A stretch of DNA of 18,259 bases, from positions 1-18,259 of the forward strand of contig NZ_JAOYTH010000032.1 in NCBI RefSeq assembly GCF_025847205.1, read 5' to 3'. Position 1 is the stretch's first letter. Each line of letters starts with the position of its first letter. The notes beneath the pieces were generated by a model that had not been told where the DNA came from, searched no databases, and was given only the letters and a program-made list of their open reading frames with translations. Of the stretch, positions 14,055 to 18,259 are shown in pieces. The translations under genes and the position numbers were made by a program. The DNA is from Pararhizobium sp. YC-54 (GTDB lineage: Bacteria > Pseudomonadota > Alphaproteobacteria > Rhizobiales > Rhizobiaceae).

Positions 14055-14351
14055 TTATCCGAACTTGATGATCGCCACTTCGCCGGTCAGCGCACCCTGG
14101 TAGGCGGAGGCATGCGGCTCTTCGTCCGGAACGTCGCTCAGAGTGCCGATCTGGTCGAGATCAGCCTCGAGGAAACCTTCTTCGGCCAGCGCGTTCAAGG
14201 CCTCACGCACGGCGGTATCGTCGTCCGGTGCGCGCAACATCACATGGATGTCCACGCCATCTTTATCGCCATCCTGCTCATAGGCCTTGCCGATGATGAT
14301 GAAGATCATCGGACCGTCGAGATTGTTGTCATTGTCCGGCTTGGCAGTCAT
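14055..14351 (-). CDS. Conserved-looking small acidic protein of unknown function, 98 aa
   Basis: I do not recognise a named family. The 98-residue product is acidic, with a charged, Asn/Asp-rich N-terminus (residues 1-13). Predicted strands at about MIFIIIGKA (15-23) and DIHVMLRAP (34-42) precede a helix DTAVREALNALAEEGF (45-60), a strand near EADLDQIGTL, a second helix and a final strand VAIIKF (92-97). This beta-beta-alpha-beta-alpha-beta order hints at a small alpha/beta sandwich; that is inference. No signal peptide, membrane segment or catalytic motif is seen. Evidence for a real gene: AGAGGAA, six bases before its ATG, is a good ribosome binding site; it is not an overprint of another gene; and a shared terminator follows. 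It is convergent to rpoC and divergent from rpsL. Confidence 0.8.
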   Translation of the reverse strand: MTAKPDNDNNLDGPMIFIIIGKAYEQDGDKDGVDIHVMLRAPDDDTAVREALNALAEEGFLEADLDQIGTLSDVPDEEPHASAYQGALTGEVAIIKFG

Positions 14352-14632
14352 GGCTATTTCCTCTTTCGAAAAATGTGTGCGCTGACCTTACAGCGTATCG
14401 GACCCGCGCGCGTAGGAAAAAACACTGTTCCACGACGAATCGTCGGGGGTGGAGGACGACGATTCCCGCGGTTCTTGCCGAATTGTAGAATTGCTTTATG
14501 ATTCTTTAAGTTGAGCCGGCCGCTTTGACGAATCCGCCCGGCACGGACTGCCACTGGATCCGGTTTCGGCGGCAAAGCCTTGTTTTGCAGGCATGTCAGC
14601 TCTGTGGCGGCAGGAATATTTGTTAATTCCCC

Positions 14633-14661
14633 TTGACGGGACACCCCGAAATCAGTACACC
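14633..14661 (+). promoter_or_regulatory. Candidate promoter of the str operon (rpsL-rpsG-fusA-tuf)
   Basis: TTGACG (14633-14638), preceded by CC as in many rhizobial housekeeping promoters, is followed after 17 bases by TACACC (14656-14661). The -35 is strong, the -10 weak. A start near 14668 would give an unusually long leader of about 260 bases before rpsL. Motif evidence only. Confidence 0.4.
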
Positions 14662-14770
14662 CCGCCCCATCGGAGCCCATGTGAGGCTGGCTGGTTCGGA
14701 ACGACACGTTCTGGAGTTCGCCTCAAACAAGGTTCGAAACGCACGCTGAAGACAAAAATGCTGCACGCAA

Positions 14771-14803
14771 GACGCTGAAAATACAGTGTCCTCTGCTTTT
14801 TTT
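14771..14803 (+). promoter_or_regulatory. Weak hairpin with T-run in the rpsL leader
   Basis: GACGCTG (14771-14777) pairs with CAGTGTC (14784-14790), one G-T wobble, around AAAATA. Seven T follow at 14797-14803, but six bases separate them from the stem. It could be an attenuator in the str leader or chance. Confidence 0.25.
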
Positions 14804-14927
14804 GCGGGTCATCTGCTGAAAAGTGGATCGGCCCTCGTTTGCGCATTTATGAAGCGTTCGAAACCGCCGGCGACGGCATTGATCCGCCCGCAAGGGTATT
14901 GAGACAGAATTTGTAAGGGATGGTTAT

Positions 14928-15299
14928 ATGCCTACCGTAAACCAGCTGATCCGCAAGCCGCGTCAGGCACAGGTAAAGCGCAACAAGGTTCCTGCTCTGC
15001 AGGAAAACCCGCAGAAGCGTGGTGTTTGCACCCGCGTTTATACGACGACCCCGAAGAAGCCGAACTCGGCTCTGCGTAAGGTTGCCAAGATCCGTTTGAC
15101 CAACGGCTTCGAAGTCATCGGCTACATTCCGGGCGAAGGTCACAACCTTCAGGAACACTCCGTGGTCATGATCCGCGGCGGCCGTGTAAAGGACTTGCCG
15201 GGCGTTCGCTACCACATCATTCGCGGCGTTCTCGATACCCAGGGTGTCAAGAACCGTAAGCAGCGCCGTTCGAAGTATGGTGCGAAGCGTCCGAAGTAA
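14928..15299 (+). CDS. rpsL: 30S ribosomal protein S12
   Basis: S12 lies at the decoding centre and controls accuracy of codon reading. The 123-aa length is standard. The sequence opens [12 protein letters not shown], then carries the universal [20 protein letters not shown] (residues 31-50) and the [12 protein letters not shown] loop (85-96). K43 and K88, the sites whose substitution gives streptomycin resistance, are both the wild-type lysine, and D89, the residue methylthiolated by RimO in other bacteria, is present. The C-terminus is strongly basic. TAAGGGA at 14914-14920 supports the ATG. It heads the str operon, with rpsG 78 bases downstream. Confidence 0.99.
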
Positions 15300-15314
15300 T
15301 TCGGGTTCCACAAT

Positions 15315-15352
15315 TTAAGGCGCTGCGCGAGGTTCTCCGCGTGTTAAGGCGC
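15315..15352 (+). repeat. Direct repeat and hairpin in the rpsL-rpsG gap
   Basis: TTAAGGCGC occurs at 15315-15323 and again at 15344-15352. The bases between can fold, for example CGCG arms with a GAGG/TTCT loop region. In E. coli the rpsL-rpsG interval holds the site where S7 binds its own messenger and represses it. A comparable role here is possible but only suggested by position. Confidence 0.4.
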
Positions 15353-15377
15353 CCGTTCAAAGTTGAGAGACAAAAGT

Positions 15378-15848
15378 ATGTCACGTCGTCATAGTGCAGA
15401 AAAGCGCGAGATTAATCCGGACCCGAAGTTCGGCGATCTGGTCGTCACCAAGTTCATGAATGCTATCATGCTTCATGGTAAGAAGTCGGTTGCTGAAAGC
15501 ATCGTTTACGGTGCGTTTGATGCGGTCCAGGGCAAGCTGAAGCAGGAGCCGGTCACCGTGTTCCATTCCGCGCTCGACAACATCGCTCCGCACGTCGAAG
15601 TCCGTTCGCGCCGCGTTGGTGGTGCAACCTACCAGGTTCCGGTCGATGTTCGTCCTGAGCGCCGTCAGGCTCTTGCCATTCGCTGGCTGATCGCTGCTGC
15701 CCGCAAGCGCAACGAAACCACCATGATCGATCGCCTTTGCGGCGAACTCATGGATGCTGCGAACAACCGTGGTAGCGCCGTTAAGAAGCGCGAAGACACG
15801 CACAAGATGGCCGACGCCAACCGCGCATTCTCGCATTACCGCTGGTAA
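15378..15848 (+). CDS. rpsG: 30S ribosomal protein S7
   Basis: S7 starts assembly of the 30S head by binding 16S rRNA and contacts the E-site tRNA. In E. coli it represses its own operon. The product is 156 aa with the family N-terminus [20 protein letters not shown], the [18 protein letters not shown] helix (about residues 23-40), the beta-hairpin [26 protein letters not shown] (split across about 72-97), and C-terminal [20 protein letters not shown]. The ATG at 15378 is preferred over an in-frame TTG five codons upstream because the family begins at MSRRH. The Shine-Dalgarno is weak (GAGAGA, about 10 bases upstream), which would fit coupling or repression. fusA follows 30 bases after the stop. 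Confidence 0.98.
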   Translation: MSRRHSAEKREINPDPKFGDLVVTKFMNAIMLHGKKSVAESIVYGAFDAVQGKLKQEPVTVFHSALDNIAPHVEVRSRRVGGATYQVPVDVRPERRQALAIRWLIAAARKRNETTMIDRLCGELMDAANNRGSAVKKREDTHKMADANRAFSHYRW

Positions 15849-15878
15849 TCGACGAACAATTTTCGAAAGGCAGTCATT

Positions 15879-17978
15879 ATGGCTCGCGAATATAAAATCG
15901 AAGACTACCGCAATTTTGGTATCATGGCGCATATCGACGCCGGCAAGACCACGACGACTGAGCGGATTCTGTACTACACGGGCAAGTCGCACAAGATCGG
16001 CGAAGTCCACGACGGCGCTGCCACCATGGACTGGATGGAGCAGGAGCAGGAACGTGGTATCACCATCACGTCCGCTGCCACCACGACCTTCTGGAAGGGC
16101 CGTGACGGCAAGATGCGTCGCTTCAACATCATCGACACCCCCGGCCACGTCGACTTCACCATCGAAGTCGAGCGTTCGCTGCGCGTTCTCGACGGTGCGA
16201 TCGCCCTGCTCGACGCCAACGCCGGTGTAGAGCCGCAGACGGAAACCGTCTGGCGCCAGGCTGAAAAGTACAACGTCCCGCGGATGATCTTCTGCAACAA
16301 GATGGACAAGACCGGCGCGGACTTCTACCGCTCGGTGGAAATGATCAAGACCCGTCTCGGTGCAACGGCTGTTGTCATGCAGCTGCCGATCGGCGCTGAA
16401 ACCGAATTCAAGGGCGTCATCGACCTGATCGAGATGAACGCTCTGATCTGGCGCGACGAATCGCTCGGCGCTCAGTGGGACGTCGTCGAAATTCCGGAAG
16501 ACATGAAGGCAAAGGCTGCGGAATACCGCGAAAAGCTGATCGAGACCGTTGTCGAGATCGACGAAGCCGCGACCGAAGCCTACCTCGAAGGTGTCATGCC
16601 TGACAACGATCAGATCCGCGCGCTGGTTCGCCGCGGCACGATCGACGTCAAGTTCCATCCGATGTTCTGCGGTACCGCGTTCAAGAACAAGGGCGTTCAG
16701 CCGCTGCTCGACGCCGTCGTCGAATACCTGCCTTCGCCGCTGGATATCCCGGCGATCAAGGGCATCGACGTCAAGACCGAAGCCGAAATCGAGCGTCATC
16801 CTTCGGATGAAGAGCCGCTTTCGATGCTTGCGTTCAAGATCATGAACGACCCCTTCGTCGGTTCGCTCACCTTCGCCCGCATCTATTCCGGCAAGCTCGA
16901 AAAGGGCACGTCGGTCATGAACACGGTCAAGGAAAAGCGCGAGCGCGTCGGCCGTATGCTGCAGATGCATTCCAACTCCCGTGAAGACATCGAAGAAGCC
17001 TTCGCAGGCGACATCGTTGCTCTCGCAGGCCTCAAGGAAACCACCACCGGCGACACGCTCTGCGATCCGCTGAAGCAGGTTATCCTCGAGCGCATGGAAT
17101 TCCCCGAGCCGGTCATCCAGATCGCCATCGAGCCGAAGACCAAGGGCGACCAGGAAAAGATGGGCCTCGCGCTCAACCGGCTGGCTGCTGAAGATCCGTC
17201 GTTCCGCGTCAAGACGGACGAAGAATCCGGCCAGACGATCATCGCCGGCATGGGTGAACTCCACCTCGACATTCTCGTCGACCGCATGCGTCGTGAGTTC
17301 AAGGTAGAAGCAACAGTCGGCGCGCCGCAGGTTGCCTATCGCGAAACCATCACGAAGAAGCACGAAGAAGACTACACGCACAAGAAGCAGTCCGGTGGTA
17401 CCGGCCAGTTCGCGCGCGTCAAGATCGTGTTCGAACCGAACGAAGAAGGCGAAGACTTCAAGTTCGAATCGAAGATCGTCGGCGGTGCTGTTCCGAAGGA
17501 ATACATCCCAGGTGTCCAGAAGGGCATCGAAAGCGTTCTGTCTTCGGGTCCGCTCGCAGGCTTCCCGATGCTCGGCGTCAAGGCGACCCTCATCGACGGC
17601 GCCTTCCACGATGTCGACTCGTCGGTTCTCGCCTTCGAAATCGCCTCCCGCGCCTGCTTCCGTGAAGCGGCAAAGAAGGCCGGCGCCCAGTTGCTCGAGC
17701 CGATGATGAAGGTCGAAGTCGTCACGCCGGAAGATTACGTCGGTGACGTTATCGGCGACCTGAACTCGCGCCGTGGCCAGATTCAGGGCCAGGAATCCCG
17801 CGGTGTTGCCGTTGTCATCAACGCAAACGTACCGTTGGCCAACATGTTCAAGTACGTGGATAACCTGCGCTCGATGAGCCAGGGCCGCGCACAGTATTCG
17901 ATGACCTTCGATCACTATTCGCCGGTTCCGTCGAACGTCGCACAGGAAATCCAGGCGAAGTACTCCGGTCAGAAGTGA
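15879..17978 (+). CDS. fusA: Elongation factor G
   Basis: EF-G is the GTPase that drives translocation of tRNA and messenger and, with the recycling factor, splits ribosomes. The product is 699 aa, close to the family norm. GTPase motifs are intact: AHIDAGKT (residues 17-24), the switch I RGITI, DTPGH (86-90, with catalytic H90) and NKMD (140-143). Domain II follows at about residue 290, domains III-V to the end, including GGTGQFARV and the late [22 protein letters not shown] stretch (in two halves). The ATG at 15879 has GAAAGG at 15865-15870. It sits in the usual str order after rpsG and before tuf, 72 bases upstream of the next start. It is the canonical form, not the EF-G2/FusB type. Confidence 0.98.
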   Translation: MAREYKIEDYRNFGIMAHIDAGKTTTTERILYYTGKSHKIGEVHDGAATMDWMEQEQERGITITSAATTTFWKGRDGKMRRFNIIDTPGHVDFTIEVERSLRVLDGAIALLDANAGVEPQTETVWRQAEKYNVPRMIFCNKMDKTGADFYRSVEMIKTRLGATAVVMQLPIGAETEFKGVIDLIEMNALIWRDESLGAQWDVVEIPEDMKAKAAEYREKLIETVVEIDEAATEAYLEGVMPDNDQIRALVRRGTIDVKFHPMFCGTAFKNKGVQPLLDAVVEYLPSPLDIPAIKGIDVKTEAEIERHPSDEEPLSMLAFKIMNDPFVGSLTFARIYSGKLEKGTSVMNTVKEKRERVGRMLQMHSNSREDIEEAFAGDIVALAGLKETTTGDTLCDPLKQVILERMEFPEPVIQIAIEPKTKGDQEKMGLALNRLAAEDPSFRVKTDEESGQTIIAGMGELHLDILVDRMRREFKVEATVGAPQVAYRETITKKHEEDYTHKKQSGGTGQFARVKIVFEPNEEGEDFKFESKIVGGAVPKEYIPGVQKGIESVLSSGPLAGFPMLGVKATLIDGAFHDVDSSVLAFEIASRACFREAAKKAGAQLLEPMMKVEVVTPEDYVGDVIGDLNSRRGQIQGQESRGVAVVINANVPLANMFKYVDNLRSMSQGRAQYSMTFDHYSPVPSNVAQEIQAKYSGQK

Positions 17979-18015
17979 CCGGAGCCTAACGCCAGCTGAC
18001 AGAAACAAGAGAATT

Positions 18016-18030
18016 ACCCCTTAAAGGGGT
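18016..18030 (+). repeat. Small palindrome in the fusA-tuf gap
   Basis: ACCCC-TTAAA-GGGGT is a perfect short hairpin 20 bases before the second tuf ATG. No T-tract follows, so read-through into tuf is expected. It may affect tuf translation or messenger processing. Confidence 0.5.
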
Positions 18031-18050
18031 TAGAAAACGGAGAGCCGGAA

Positions 18051-18259
18051 ATGGCAAAGAGCAAATTTGAGCGCAACAAGCCGCACGTTAACATTGGCAC
18101 GATCGGCCACGTCGACCATGGCAAGACGTCGCTGACGGCCGCGATCACGAAGTATTTCGGCGAGTTCAAGGCGTACGACCAGATCGACGCAGCGCCGGAA
18201 GAAAAGGCCCGCGGCATCACCATCTCGACGGCGCACGTCGAATATGAGACGCCTGCCCG
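18051..18259 (+). CDS. tuf: Elongation factor Tu, N-terminal fragment (second tuf copy, cut by window edge)
   Basis: Sixty-nine full codons of a second EF-Tu gene lie in the window. They begin [19 protein letters not shown] and contain the P-loop GHVDHGKT (residues 19-26) and the switch I core RGITI (54-58), both intact. GGAGAG at 18039-18044 precedes the ATG. This is the usual last gene of the str operon (rpsL-rpsG-fusA-tuf). The reading frame is still open at the edge. The 45-codon fragment at the start of the window is the end of another tuf gene, so the organism carries at least two copies, in the same orientation about 18 kb apart. Confidence 0.98.

Larger units (their letters stand above)
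14352..14927. other. 576-base intergenic region between the 98-aa gene and rpsL
   Basis: No protein-coding segment is convincing here. From left to right it holds the ribosome binding site of the minus-strand gene (14358-14364), a 9-bp inverted repeat (GAATCGTCG 14437-14445, CGACGATTC 14457-14465), a promoter candidate for the str operon (14633-14661), a weak hairpin with a trailing T-run (14771-14803), and the rpsL ribosome binding site TAAGGGA (14914-14920). Both divergent transcripts must start in this region. Confidence 0.7.

Noticed and set aside
14593..14778. A 61-codon plus-strand open frame in the rpsL leader
   Set aside because: It overlaps the promoter candidate, lacks a ribosome binding site and has no recognisable content.
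15381..18008. An 875-codon minus-strand open frame opposite rpsG and fusA
   Set aside because: In register with both genes; same codon-bias artefact.

Overview
This window is a housekeeping segment of an alphaproteobacterial chromosome, most likely from a member of the Rhizobiaceae (Rhizobium/Agrobacterium type). Pointers are the GC-rich third codon positions, the beta and beta' subunit lengths (1380 and 1402 aa), alphaproteobacterial residue choices in the rifampicin region of RpoB, and the gene order tuf / tRNA-Trp / secE-nusG / rplKAJL-rpoBC / rpsL-rpsG-fusA-tuf. The genus is an inference from remembered family features; no search was run.

Layout. The window opens inside the last 45 codons of one tuf gene (EF-Tu), closed by a strong hairpin terminator with a GCAA loop (158-191). 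An extended short-chain dehydrogenase/epimerase follows (350-1243), preceded by a cluster of palindromes. Then come tRNA-Trp(CCA) (1396-1471) and secE-nusG, which end at a terminator (2421-2464). After a structured leader lies rplK-rplA. A 333-base structured leader, the probable L10 autoregulatory region, precedes rplJ-rplL. The rplL-rpoB gap holds an attenuator-like hairpin and a separate 14-bp perfect inverted repeat. rpoB and rpoC are separated by another strong hairpin. Two tandem hairpins end rpoC; the second is a bidirectional terminator shared with a convergent 98-aa gene of unknown function on the minus strand (14055-14351). After 576 bases without a plus-strand gene, which hold a promoter candidate and a long untranslated leader, the str operon runs rpsL-rpsG-fusA and into a second tuf gene cut by the window edge.

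How the genes work together. Nearly everything serves transcription and translation: RNA polymerase core (RpoB, RpoC), its elongation factor NusG, large-subunit stalk and L1-stalk proteins (L11, L1, L10, L7/L12), small-subunit proteins S12 and S7, elongation factors G and Tu, the protein translocase subunit SecE, and tRNA-Trp. The stalk proteins L11/L10/L12 are the binding platform for EF-G and EF-Tu, so their co-location is functionally coherent. Stoichiometry is probably set by leader RNAs and partial terminators between genes, several of which are visible as hairpins.

I found no mobile element, CRISPR array, phage gene or clear new system. The points most worth a second look are the 98-aa orphan between rpoC and rpsL, the palindrome cluster in front of the epimerase, mutually exclusive hairpins in front of rplK, and the 14-bp inverted repeat before rpoB.
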